NCBI GenBank assembly: GCA_002350525.1 | Contig: DEFA01000004.1 | Coordinates: 1-28,884 of the forward strand | Length of the DNA: 28,884 bases | Source: Lachnospiraceae bacterium UBA2864 | GTDB lineage: Bacteria > Bacillota > Clostridia > Lachnospirales > Lachnospiraceae | Reading direction: 5' to 3' | Shown here: piece after piece, positions 16,417 through 23,707 of the stretch | Layout: every line of letters begins with the position of its first letter | Position numbering within the stretch: position 1 is the stretch's first letter | Notes under the pieces: generated by a model | Told to the model about the DNA's origin: nothing | The model's input: the letters and a program-made list of their open reading frames with translations, nothing else | Database searches by the model: none | Translations under genes and position numbers: made by a program

Positions 16417-17421
16417 TTATGGTGCCTGAATTGTATTTACAATTTGATCTATAATAGTCTCTACTGTTACATTATCCGCAACAGCCGAATAGTTAAGTTC
16501 GATTCTGTGACGAAGCACCTGATATCTGAGAAGCTTAACATCATCAGGTGTAACATATGTTCTTCCGTAGATAAGCGCAACAGCCTTGGCAATCTTCATA
16601 AATGCGATGGATGCTCTTGGGCTGGCTCCGAGTCTTACATACTTACTGTACTCCTGTGGAAGCAACTTGTCCGTACGTCTTGTTGCATCTACGATGTATG
16701 ATATATATTTCTTGATAACAGGATCGACATATACTCTCTCTGCTATATCCTGTACATTATCCACATCCTTGATAGTAAGCACTGCAGGAGTTTTCTTAAT
16801 GCTGCCTGCCTCTATACGGTTAAGGATCTCCGTCTCCTCATCCGGAGTCGGATAAGTAATCTTCTCTTTTATAATAAAACGGTCTGTCTGAGCCTCCGAC
16901 AGAAGATATGTTCCTTCCTGCTCGATAGGGTTCTGTGTGGCAATAACAATGAAGACATCATTCGGCATCCTGTAAGTCTCTCCGCCGATTGTCACCTGTC
17001 TCTCCTGCATGGCCTCGAGCATGGCACTCTGAGTCTTTGCACTCGAACGGTTTATCTCATCAAGAAGTACAAAGTTTGCAAAGACCGGTCCGAGATTGGT
17101 TTCAAACTTACCTGTCGACTGATTGTATATCTGAGTTCCTATGATATCACTCGGCAGAAGGTCCGGTGTACACTGAATTCTGGAGAACTTTCCGTCAACC
17201 GCATCTGAAATAGTTTTTGCAGCCGTGGTCTTAGCAAGACCGGGAACAGACTCTATAAGTACATGTCCGTCTGCTATAATGGATGCAACCAGCGCGAACT
17301 TAAGATTCTGCTGACCTACAACCTTTGCATCGAAATAATCCGACAGCCTTTTAATGGTATCCTGAGCATATTCAAACTCCTCTCTGGTGATACCTACATT
17401 CTTGTCTTTGATCGGATCCAT
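16417..17421 (-). CDS. moxR: MoxR family AAA+ ATPase
   Basis: The 334-residue AAA+ protein has Walker A ESVPGLAKTT at 57-66, Walker B FVLLDE at 117-122, sensor 1 Asn164 (ATQNP) and a sensor 2 region (GASPRA) near 270. MoxR ATPases act as chaperones for metal insertion or complex assembly, working with VWA proteins; here five dependent genes follow. The position just before PGLAKT is Ser rather than the more common Gly or Asp, which should not affect ATP binding. AGGAGGAAG lies 8-10 bases before the ATG. Transcription probably begins near 17607 from a perfect-consensus promoter, leaving a leader of about 185 bases. Confidence 0.96.
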   Translation of the reverse strand: MDPIKDKNVGITREEFEYAQDTIKRLSDYFDAKVVGQQNLKFALVASIIADGHVLIESVPGLAKTTAAKTISDAVDGKFSRIQCTPDLLPSDIIGTQIYNQSTGKFETNLGPVFANFVLLDEINRSSAKTQSAMLEAMQERQVTIGGETYRMPNDVFIVIATQNPIEQEGTYLLSEAQTDRFIIKEKITYPTPDEETEILNRIEAGSIKKTPAVLTIKDVDNVQDIAERVYVDPVIKKYISYIVDATRRTDKLLPQEYSKYVRLGASPRASIAFMKIAKAVALIYGRTYVTPDDVKLLRYQVLRHRIELNYSAVADNVTVETIIDQIVNTIQAP

Positions 17422-17487
17422 ATGATTTTCTTCCTCCTAAATAAATACTGTATATTTTTGGTCATAACCATAAATGTACTTCTCTTC

Positions 17488-17525
17488 GCTCCCCTAAGGA
17501 GCATCGATTTTCTTTGAAAATCGAT
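17488..17525 (-). promoter_or_regulatory. Two abutting hairpins in the moxR leader
   Basis: On the minus strand ATCGATTTTC (17525-17516) pairs perfectly with 17512-17503 across a 3-base loop. GCTCC (17502-17498) then pairs with GGAGC (17492-17488) across 5 bases, with no gap between the two stems. No T run follows, so this is not a standard terminator. It may be an operator, a stabilising 5' structure or part of a regulatory leader. Confidence 0.6.
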
Positions 17526-17529
17526 ACCA

Positions 17530-17538
17530 ATTATATCA
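17530..17538 (-). promoter_or_regulatory. Possible second moxR promoter (extended -10)
   Basis: TGATATAAT on the minus strand is TGn plus a perfect TATAAT. The -35 region has no good match. The expected start (near 17523) falls in the first hairpin of the leader. Confidence 0.4.
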
Positions 17539-17613
17539 CACACTAACGGAAATGATACATAATAAGTGAAAAATTTACGCCCGTTAATACGTTATTATCA
17601 TTCCGATATTAAC

Positions 17614-17642
17614 ATTATATGTCCACTTTATCTGATTGTCAA
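17614..17642 (-). promoter_or_regulatory. Perfect-consensus promoter for the moxR operon
   Basis: Reading the minus strand: TTGACA at 17642-17637, exactly 17 bases, TATAAT at 17619-17614. This is the full vegetative sigma-A consensus, so the operon is probably expressed strongly in growth unless repressed. Confidence 0.85.
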
Positions 17643-17697
17643 TAGATATTATCAAAATGTTTAAAAGATGTCACTGCTTATGACTATACCTCACTTT

Positions 17698-19371
17698 TTA
17701 ATATCCGGTTTCTGCGTTATATACCGATCCGTCGATGGCATTTATCTGTATAAAACTGCCCTCTCCTTCTACGTCGCCTTGCCCATTATAACACACACCA
17801 CTGAAATCCCATACCGGAACTAATAAACCATTGTTAAAATTCTCCGGCTCTGATACTTTCGTATATCTTAACTTTATGTCATCAATCTTTATATCATACA
17901 TAAGATCACCCGCCTCTTCCGAAAGAATCGAGTCGAAGCTGCTCATTCCGTTAAGTGTTTCCAACTGTGTCTCTTCATATATCTTCTTAATCTCATCAAA
18001 GCCGAGAAGATTACTGTTATCGACCACCGTTTCCTCAACCGTCATCGGATCATTTATGAATAATCCCACAACACCGTTATCATTTACAAGTATCCTGACA
18101 CTCTCACCGAACCAGACCTGTTTATCCACTTCACCGTGATAGTAGTTTTCCGAATATTTTTCTCCGAAGTTCTCAACTATATTACCGTTTACGCCTCGCT
18201 CATATACGATATCCCATACTCTTCCGATGGTTACATTCTCTGTATATCTGCTTCCTCCCGAAGAAGCCTTTACCACGTTAAACGGATCTGTAAGATATGA
18301 ATCCTCGGTATATGCGGGAACGTACTGATCATCCAATCCGAGTTCCTTTAAGACTTCTTCTGCCTGTCGGAGAGCTTCCTCCTTCGAGAGATTATTTGTT
18401 TCTTTTGTACTGTCAATAATATTAAACCCTTCAAAATTCGGGTCTGTTTTTCCCGAGCCTACCCATTGAACTATTTCTCCGTTCTCATCATACTCGGGTT
18501 CTGACGGCTCTTCCGGCTCAAATATTCTTTGGGGATTACCGTCATCCACTATATAGTCCTTACCGTATTCTGTCGGCCATACAGCAAAGTCCATTCCCGG
18601 AAGAACAAGTCCTGATCTTACAAAATAATCTCTGCTGCTGAAGTATTTAAGGGAACTTCCGTAACTGTCGGAATTGGTCACGCACAGACTCGCAAACTCG
18701 CCGTCACGACCATCCGTTACACCGTAGAACAGCTCTCCTTCCGGCATAAGCTGGTTATAATAAAAATCAAAATTTTCAACATCGGAATATTCTTCCGCCA
18801 TATCAGCCACTTTACGAAGACTTACATCAACAGGATGCTGACCTATAGCATCATAGTAAACCTGTCCGCCGATCATAAGTTCATCTTTCTCGGCATCACC
18901 TATCACTCCGCTTTTAATGTCTCTTTCAATATCAGGATCCATAACTCTTACTCCGTCATAGAGCGTTGTATCACCCAGAAGAATATTCTTCGTTTTCTTC
19001 AGCAATTCCTCATCGATTTCGTCTCTTGAGACCTTTACTATCGGATAACTGTTGCATTCCGTAAGACTTACCGGCGCATCAACCTCAACCTGTATAAGCC
19101 CGTTATCGCTTGTAAGTTTTGTATCGAATTCATCTATCTTCTTATATTCCGCCGCAGTACCTTCCTCGACTACCGCATCATCGGTAGTATAATCTTCCGT
19201 TCCCTCGGCTTCGGCCTTACCTGCCTCGTTGACCATTCTGCTGATATTCTTTTCCTGTTCTATTGGAGCCCTTTCGGAATCACTTTCCTTTTTCCCCGCA
19301 CATCCCGATGCAGCCATCATCATAAGGCTCATCATAAGTGCAAATCCCGTACCTTTAATCTTCTTAATCAT
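17698..19371 (-). CDS. Large lipoprotein of unknown function (DUF6034-like)
   Basis: The N-terminus is a lipoprotein signal: KK, a Met-rich hydrophobic core and the lipobox AASGC with Cys24. The mature part is 530 residues, acidic, with a low-complexity linker (25-75) and a long globular region. I recognise it only loosely as like the Lachnospiraceae DUF6034 lipoproteins; no catalytic motif stands out. A segment of the C-terminal half (GRVWDIVYERGVNG, VRILVNDNGVVGL) looks like a beta-rich, YcdB/PepSY-type fold, but this is a guess. AAGGAGG lies about nine bases before the ATG. It follows the sensor kinase by 97 bases and is probably in the same operon, so it may be a target or a signal partner of the two-component system. 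Confidence 0.87.
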   Translation of the reverse strand: MIKKIKGTGFALMMSLMMMAASGCAGKKESDSERAPIEQEKNISRMVNEAGKAEAEGTEDYTTDDAVVEEGTAAEYKKIDEFDTKLTSDNGLIQVEVDAPVSLTECNSYPIVKVSRDEIDEELLKKTKNILLGDTTLYDGVRVMDPDIERDIKSGVIGDAEKDELMIGGQVYYDAIGQHPVDVSLRKVADMAEEYSDVENFDFYYNQLMPEGELFYGVTDGRDGEFASLCVTNSDSYGSSLKYFSSRDYFVRSGLVLPGMDFAVWPTEYGKDYIVDDGNPQRIFEPEEPSEPEYDENGEIVQWVGSGKTDPNFEGFNIIDSTKETNNLSKEEALRQAEEVLKELGLDDQYVPAYTEDSYLTDPFNVVKASSGGSRYTENVTIGRVWDIVYERGVNGNIVENFGEKYSENYYHGEVDKQVWFGESVRILVNDNGVVGLFINDPMTVEETVVDNSNLLGFDEIKKIYEETQLETLNGMSSFDSILSEEAGDLMYDIKIDDIKLRYTKVSEPENFNNGLLVPVWDFSGVCYNGQGDVEGEGSFIQINAIDGSVYNAETGY

Positions 19372-19468
19372 TTTACCATTTCCTCCTTGGAATAATTATC
19401 ATGGTAAAAAGATACATCCAAACCTAAAATCAAGTATTCATATTTTTGTAAACAAATTGTAAATCTCA

Positions 19469-20854
19469 TCAATCCTCATTTACGTCAGAATAACAATTCT
19501 CTATTGTTATCTCCGTACCTTCGCCAACCTTGCTGGATATCCCGATCGTTCCGCCAAGCTTCTCGACTATCAGCTTAATGATGGATAATCCGAGACCTGC
19601 CCCGCCTTCCTTACGGGATCTGGACTTATCGACCATATAAAAAGGTTCGGTCACAGCGCCGAGTTCTTCCTCAGGAATTCCGATTCCCTCATCTCTCACG
19701 GACAACACATTTTTATGCACCGATACCCAAACTCTCTTACCCGGAGCACTGGCTTTTATGCTGTTATCCACAAGATTGATTATTACATCCTTTAACAGAT
19801 CTTCATCGGTATATATCTTCTCCGCATCACATTCTGTTATAAGCTGCACGCCTTTTTCTTTAAGCCTTACCGATACCGTATCGGAAATGCTCTCCAACAG
19901 TTCTTCCGTATATATGCATTTCTTCTCCACAACCTCGCCGTCCGAAAGACTGAGAAGCTGCATCATCTTCTTCGACAGTCTTCCGAGTCTGGAAGTCTCC
20001 GAATAGATATAGTAAAGAGCTTCGTTCTTCTGATCTTCAGTGAGTTTTGTCGTAAGCAGCGTCTCGGCGTATCCGGCTATGGCTGTCATAGGAGTTTTTA
20101 ATTCATGGGAGAGATTTCCCATCATAAGAGTCTTCTTATATTCCGACTCGGTAAGTCTTCTGCTGTTTTCCTCGACAGCTTCGGCCATCTCATTGAAACG
20201 TCCGGCAAGTATACCTATCTCATCCTTCGAAGAAACCTCTACTCGTTTTGTGTAATCTCCCTCTGCCATGTCACTTGCGGCATCCGTCAGTGAACCGAGA
20301 GGCGAAAGTACCCTTCTCAGTACCAATGTCGTTATAAGTACTGCTACTGCCACGATGCCGAGAGAGATAATGACGAAGTATATCATATACTGTCTGAATT
20401 TCTGATATGCATCCGTTATGTCATATAATCTGTAAAATGTGTAGCTGCCCATCTGCTTATAATGGACAATATATCTTCCGTCATCATACAAAAGTTCTTC
20501 GCGTTTCTCGGTCGAGACCATTCCGGAATCAACCTGATATCCCACTCTTTGAAGATCTTCCTCCGTAAATACGGTGAGGTTATATATCTCCTCACCTTTG
20601 TTGTAGATAACATTTCTCCAATTATTATCCTGCTTGTACACTATCTTGATCCCGGTATCGAGTCCTTCGCTGTCATACCGATCCAACAGACTTTCAAATC
20701 GTGAGAAAGATTCGGTTGCGACCATCATGGCCTCACCGTAGGCATCCCTGATCATACTGCTTCTGAGCATCCACAAAAGAACAATGCCGCTAACTATAAT
20801 ACTTACAGTTGCGGCAATACATACAATTATTACAAGTTTATTTCTAAGCTTCAC
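19469..20854 (-). CDS. Sensor histidine kinase
   Basis: The 461-residue kinase has two membrane segments (about 8-30 and 157-180) around an external sensor of about 125 residues. A HAMP domain (181-233) follows, then an H box NLSHELKTPMTAI with phosphoacceptor His250, an N box (NLVDNSIKAS), G1 (DEGIGIP) and G2 (GGAGLGLSI). All catalytic motifs are intact. The GTG start shares one base with the response regulator stop (TAGTG), so the two are translated together. The layout is PhoR/VicK-like without a PAS domain. The signal is not readable from sequence; flanking lipoproteins suggest an envelope cue (inference). Confidence 0.96.
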   Translation of the reverse strand: MKLRNKLVIIVCIAATVSIIVSGIVLLWMLRSSMIRDAYGEAMMVATESFSRFESLLDRYDSEGLDTGIKIVYKQDNNWRNVIYNKGEEIYNLTVFTEEDLQRVGYQVDSGMVSTEKREELLYDDGRYIVHYKQMGSYTFYRLYDITDAYQKFRQYMIYFVIISLGIVAVAVLITTLVLRRVLSPLGSLTDAASDMAEGDYTKRVEVSSKDEIGILAGRFNEMAEAVEENSRRLTESEYKKTLMMGNLSHELKTPMTAIAGYAETLLTTKLTEDQKNEALYYIYSETSRLGRLSKKMMQLLSLSDGEVVEKKCIYTEELLESISDTVSVRLKEKGVQLITECDAEKIYTDEDLLKDVIINLVDNSIKASAPGKRVWVSVHKNVLSVRDEGIGIPEEELGAVTEPFYMVDKSRSRKEGGAGLGLSIIKLIVEKLGGTIGISSKVGEGTEITIENCYSDVNED

Positions 20855-21513
20855 TATTCTACCTCAAGCCTGTATCCGAACTTTGGAATTGTCTTTATCG
20901 CCTCTTCAAGTCCCAGTTTTTTCCTCAGCTGCCCTATATGGACATCCACGGTTCTTGTCTCACCGACAAAATCGACTCCCCATACCATAGCGAGAAGTCT
21001 TTCCCTTGATATGGCTTTATTCTTGTTTCTGATAAGTGCTTCGAAAAGTTTAAACTCCATAGTCTTTAGGTGGATTTCTTCTCCGTTCCGTTTTACCTGC
21101 ATTGCTTCGAAGTCCACTTCAAGACCGCATATATTCTCGGTCGTATTAAGAGCTCCCGTTCTTGCCAGGACCTTCTCAATTCTGACCATTAATTCCAAAA
21201 CCTCAAACGGCTTTACTATATAATCCTCGGCGCCTCCCTTAAGCCCCGTAACCTTGGAAGCTATATCATCCTTGGCAGTAAGGAAGATTGCCGGGATTCC
21301 CCTTGCCTTAACTATTTCAAAAAGTTCAAAGCCATCCATACCCGGAAGCATCACATCAAGTAATGCAAGGCCGTAGTCCGAATCCTCATCAAGAGACTCG
21401 GCCGCCTCACGTCCGTTATTATATACGACCGCCTCATATCCCGAACACTCGAGATTGACTGCGATCATTCTGGCTATTGCCTCTTCATCTTCTACTACCA
21501 GTATTCTAAGCAT
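20854..21513 (-). CDS. OmpR/PhoB family response regulator
   Basis: The 219 residues hold a receiver domain with the acidic pocket Glu8-Asp9, phosphoacceptor Asp53 (LLDVMLPG), Thr78 and Lys100 (VKPFE). A winged-helix DNA-binding domain from about 125 includes TRTVDVHIGQLRKKL, typical of the OmpR recognition helix. It is the cognate partner of the kinase immediately downstream. AGAGGA lies just before the ATG, and the gene starts 26 bases after the CapA-like gene. The target promoters are likely to include its own operon, which begins at 22934. Confidence 0.96.
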   Translation of the reverse strand: MLRILVVEDEEAIARMIAVNLECSGYEAVVYNNGREAAESLDEDSDYGLALLDVMLPGMDGFELFEIVKARGIPAIFLTAKDDIASKVTGLKGGAEDYIVKPFEVLELMVRIEKVLARTGALNTTENICGLEVDFEAMQVKRNGEEIHLKTMEFKLFEALIRNKNKAISRERLLAMVWGVDFVGETRTVDVHIGQLRKKLGLEEAIKTIPKFGYRLEVE

Positions 21514-21539
21514 TTCCTCTGTTCCTTCACTAGATTTTA

Positions 21540-22859
21540 TTATTCGGCAGTGTCGCCTTCCGTGCTCTCACTGCTTCCGGCACCATCATCTGCCGGTTCC
21601 CCCGAACCTGCGTCTGAAGTGCCACCACCTGTGGAACCTGCAGTTCCGCCCGTATATAAATCTCCGAACACATCCGTACAGAGGTCCTGCATAAATTCTA
21701 TGGACCATCTGTCATCATATTCCGTTATTGAATTCTCTGCCGCCAGAGCAGGTGTATAATCTCTGAGTCTGTATGTTGTCATGGCTTTTTCGGCAACAAC
21801 ACGATGCGTAACAAGCGGCTCAACGGCATAACTGCTTATGGATACCGCGCCGCTCTTATCTTTATGAAGAGTAACCTTTGCCATAAGTCCGAGCATCGGT
21901 TCGGCTGTCTCCTGGGTGGATATGAAGTTACCCATTGAATAATAGCATAGCATCTGATTACCGTTTTTACCTGTTATCCATTCAACAGGTTCAACTACGT
22001 GAGGATGATCTCCCAAAACAAGATCTACTCCTTCGTCCGCAAAGAACTGTGCCCAGTCTTTCTGAAAATCATCGATTCCCAGATTATATTCGGTTCCCCA
22101 ATGAGGAAATACGACCACTGCATCTGCCATATCCTTAGCACGTCTTATATCATATATGATCTTGTTCTTACTCTCATCATCAAGCATATCTATCATATAA
22201 TGGTTTTCTTCCGGAAGAATAAATCCGTTCAGGCCATATGTATAATTGAGCATGGCGATCTTGAAACCGCCCTTCTCGTATATATATATTTCCGAAGCAT
22301 CGGCCGGTGTAGGATGAATTCCGAGTACTTCAACCTCCGGATGAGCACTCTCCCAATAACTCATACAATGCTCTATCGCTTTAACGCCCCAATCCATGGT
22401 ATGATTCGATGCATGAAGCACAACATCAAATCCCGCATTTGCAACAGCATCCGCTACTTCGTCCCTTGCACTGAAATTCGGATATCCCTGGATTCCAAGA
22501 TCATTTCCGCCATATATAACTTCATTATTGATTATCGCACAATCCGCAGCCTGAACATCATCCTTAACATGTTCAAACATATGATCGTAACTGTATGTTC
22601 CGTCCGAAAGCTGGCCCGATAACTGAACTCTTTCATGCATCAAGAGGTCGCCTACCATTATAAGGCTGACATCGACTCCGTTCGGATACGGATCTACCGG
22701 CACCGGTTCTGCCGGAGTTGCTATTTCTGTTTCTTTGTTCTTTGATGAGGCTTTGTCCTTTTTATCGGAACCGCAGCCTGTAAGAGAGCCCAAAGCAAGT
22801 GTTCCCGCAAGGAACATTGCCAGGACTTTCCTCCTTCCGGATACAGAATTATATCTCAT
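21540..22859 (-). CDS. CapA family metallophosphatase-like lipoprotein
   Basis: The signal ends in a lipobox LTGC (Cys29), so the protein is tethered outside the cell. A CapA/PGA_cap domain follows a linker. It keeps the metal-site motifs: VGDLLMH (69-75), NNEV (111-114), ASNHTMDWG (150-158), FPHWGTEY, and GDHPHVVEP near residue 300, then YSMGNF. CapA of poly-gamma-glutamate systems has this domain; here there is no capB/capC nearby, so a role in capsule export is not supported, and a phosphoesterase on envelope polymers is more plausible (inference). The last 45 residues are a Gly/Ser/Glu/Asp low-complexity tail. AAGGGG lies six bases before the ATG. It is the first gene of the two-component operon. 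Confidence 0.93.
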   Translation of the reverse strand: MRYNSVSGRRKVLAMFLAGTLALGSLTGCGSDKKDKASSKNKETEIATPAEPVPVDPYPNGVDVSLIMVGDLLMHERVQLSGQLSDGTYSYDHMFEHVKDDVQAADCAIINNEVIYGGNDLGIQGYPNFSARDEVADAVANAGFDVVLHASNHTMDWGVKAIEHCMSYWESAHPEVEVLGIHPTPADASEIYIYEKGGFKIAMLNYTYGLNGFILPEENHYMIDMLDDESKNKIIYDIRRAKDMADAVVVFPHWGTEYNLGIDDFQKDWAQFFADEGVDLVLGDHPHVVEPVEWITGKNGNQMLCYYSMGNFISTQETAEPMLGLMAKVTLHKDKSGAVSISSYAVEPLVTHRVVAEKAMTTYRLRDYTPALAAENSITEYDDRWSIEFMQDLCTDVFGDLYTGGTAGSTGGGTSDAGSGEPADDGAGSSESTEGDTAE

Positions 22860-22912
22860 ATGATCCCCTTCAACTTACAACACATTCCGTCGCTTAATAA
22901 ACTTTCTTCTTA

Positions 22913-22937
22913 CACACATTTCTGTGTGATTATAACA
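22913..22937 (-). promoter_or_regulatory. Promoter of the CapA-two-component operon with hairpin at the start site
   Basis: On the minus strand TGTTATAAT (22937-22929) is an extended -10 with a perfect TATAAT. Immediately after it lies CACACA-GAAA-TGTGTG (22928-22913), a perfect 6-base inverted repeat with a GAAA loop that spans the expected start (near 22922). It may be an operator or a leader hairpin. Confidence 0.6.
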
Positions 22938-23013
22938 GATATTTCTTAATAATCCATAAATATTTTCGAAAAAAACACTTTAAAGATATAGTATATCATA
23001 ATTGTCAAATAAA

Positions 23014-23022
23014 TGTTATACT
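23014..23022 (+). promoter_or_regulatory. Probable extended -10 promoter for yfbR
   Basis: TGTTATACT is TGn plus TATACT, about 36 bases before the ATG. The -35 region is weak. It is divergent from the CapA operon promoter, with about 75 bases between the two -10 elements. Confidence 0.5.
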
Positions 23023-23057
23023 CGAATGGAATCCCAAAATAACAGAAAGGACTTATC

Positions 23058-23660
23058 ATGGAATATAATTTTTTTGCCACAATATCAAGAATGAAATATA
23101 TCGAGCGATGGGCTCTTATGAGAAATTCCCGCAGTGAAAACTTAAGCGAGCACTCTCTGGAAGTTGCGATGATCGCCCATGCTCTTTGCACCATAGGAAA
23201 TGTAAGATACGGAAAAAAACTCGATGCAAGCAGGGCCGCACTTATCGGCCTCTATCATGATGCATCCGAAATCATTACCGGCGACATGCCGACACCTGTC
23301 AAGTACGTCAATGACCATCTTAAAGATGCTTATAAAGAAGTCGAGCGTATGGCTGAATACAAGCTTCTCGAACGTCTTCCTGCAGACATCCGCGAAGAAT
23401 ATGAATCTATACTCAGAAAGCCTGCATCAGCTGATGAAAACGAACTCTACATGCGGCGTCTTGTAAAAGGAGCCGATAAGCTCTCCGCCTATATCAAATG
23501 TATAGAAGAGGAAAACTCCGGCAACAAAGAGTTCCGAACAGCCAAGGAAACCATATCGGCCGCTCTGGATAAGCTTGCCGCCGAACTTCCGGAAGTAAAT
23601 GATTTTGTAAAAGAATTTCTTCCTCCTTATGGCCGTACACTCGATGAATTATCCCGTTAG
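23058..23660 (+). CDS. yfbR: 5'-deoxynucleotidase YfbR (HD domain)
   Basis: The 200-residue HD-domain enzyme removes phosphate from deoxyribonucleoside 5'-monophosphates and so trims dNMP pools in the cytoplasm. The family motif RWALMRNSRSENLSEHS lies at 17-33 with metal ligand His32. His67-Asp68 are in LYHDASE, MPTPVKY follows, and the distal Asp is at 140 (KGADKL). Arg17 and Trp18 correspond to the E. coli residues used to select deoxy substrates. Length equals the family norm (199 in E. coli). AGAAAGGA lies nine bases before the ATG. It is the only plus-strand gene here and meets ftsH tail to tail at a shared terminator. Confidence 0.95.
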   Translation: MEYNFFATISRMKYIERWALMRNSRSENLSEHSLEVAMIAHALCTIGNVRYGKKLDASRAALIGLYHDASEIITGDMPTPVKYVNDHLKDAYKEVERMAEYKLLERLPADIREEYESILRKPASADENELYMRRLVKGADKLSAYIKCIEEENSGNKEFRTAKETISAALDKLAAELPEVNDFVKEFLPPYGRTLDELSR

Positions 23661-23662
23661 CG

Positions 23663-23698
23663 AAAAAATGCCCGAACAGCTTCTGCTGTCCGGGCATT
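23663..23698. terminator. Terminator between the convergent yfbR and ftsH genes
   Basis: A 14-base stem with one mismatch (23667-23680 with 23685-23698) has a TTCT loop on plus. For ftsH (minus) it is followed by six T, an efficient terminator. For yfbR (plus) the trailing bases ATCATATG are poor, so termination there is probably weaker. Confidence 0.85.
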
Positions 23699-23707
23699 AT
23701 CATATGT

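Noticed and set aside
13989..17421. VWA/MoxR cluster as a ternary or other phage-defence system
   Set aside because: The order MoxR-DUF58-TM protein-VWA-VWA-TPR is the known Bat layout; no nuclease, protease or other effector is present.
17488..17525. Hairpins in the moxR leader as a terminator of the lipoprotein gene
   Set aside because: They lie downstream of the moxR promoter and lack a T run on the minus strand.
21540..22859. CapA-like gene as part of a poly-gamma-glutamate capsule locus
   Set aside because: No capB, capC or capD-like gene is in the window; the neighbours are a two-component system.
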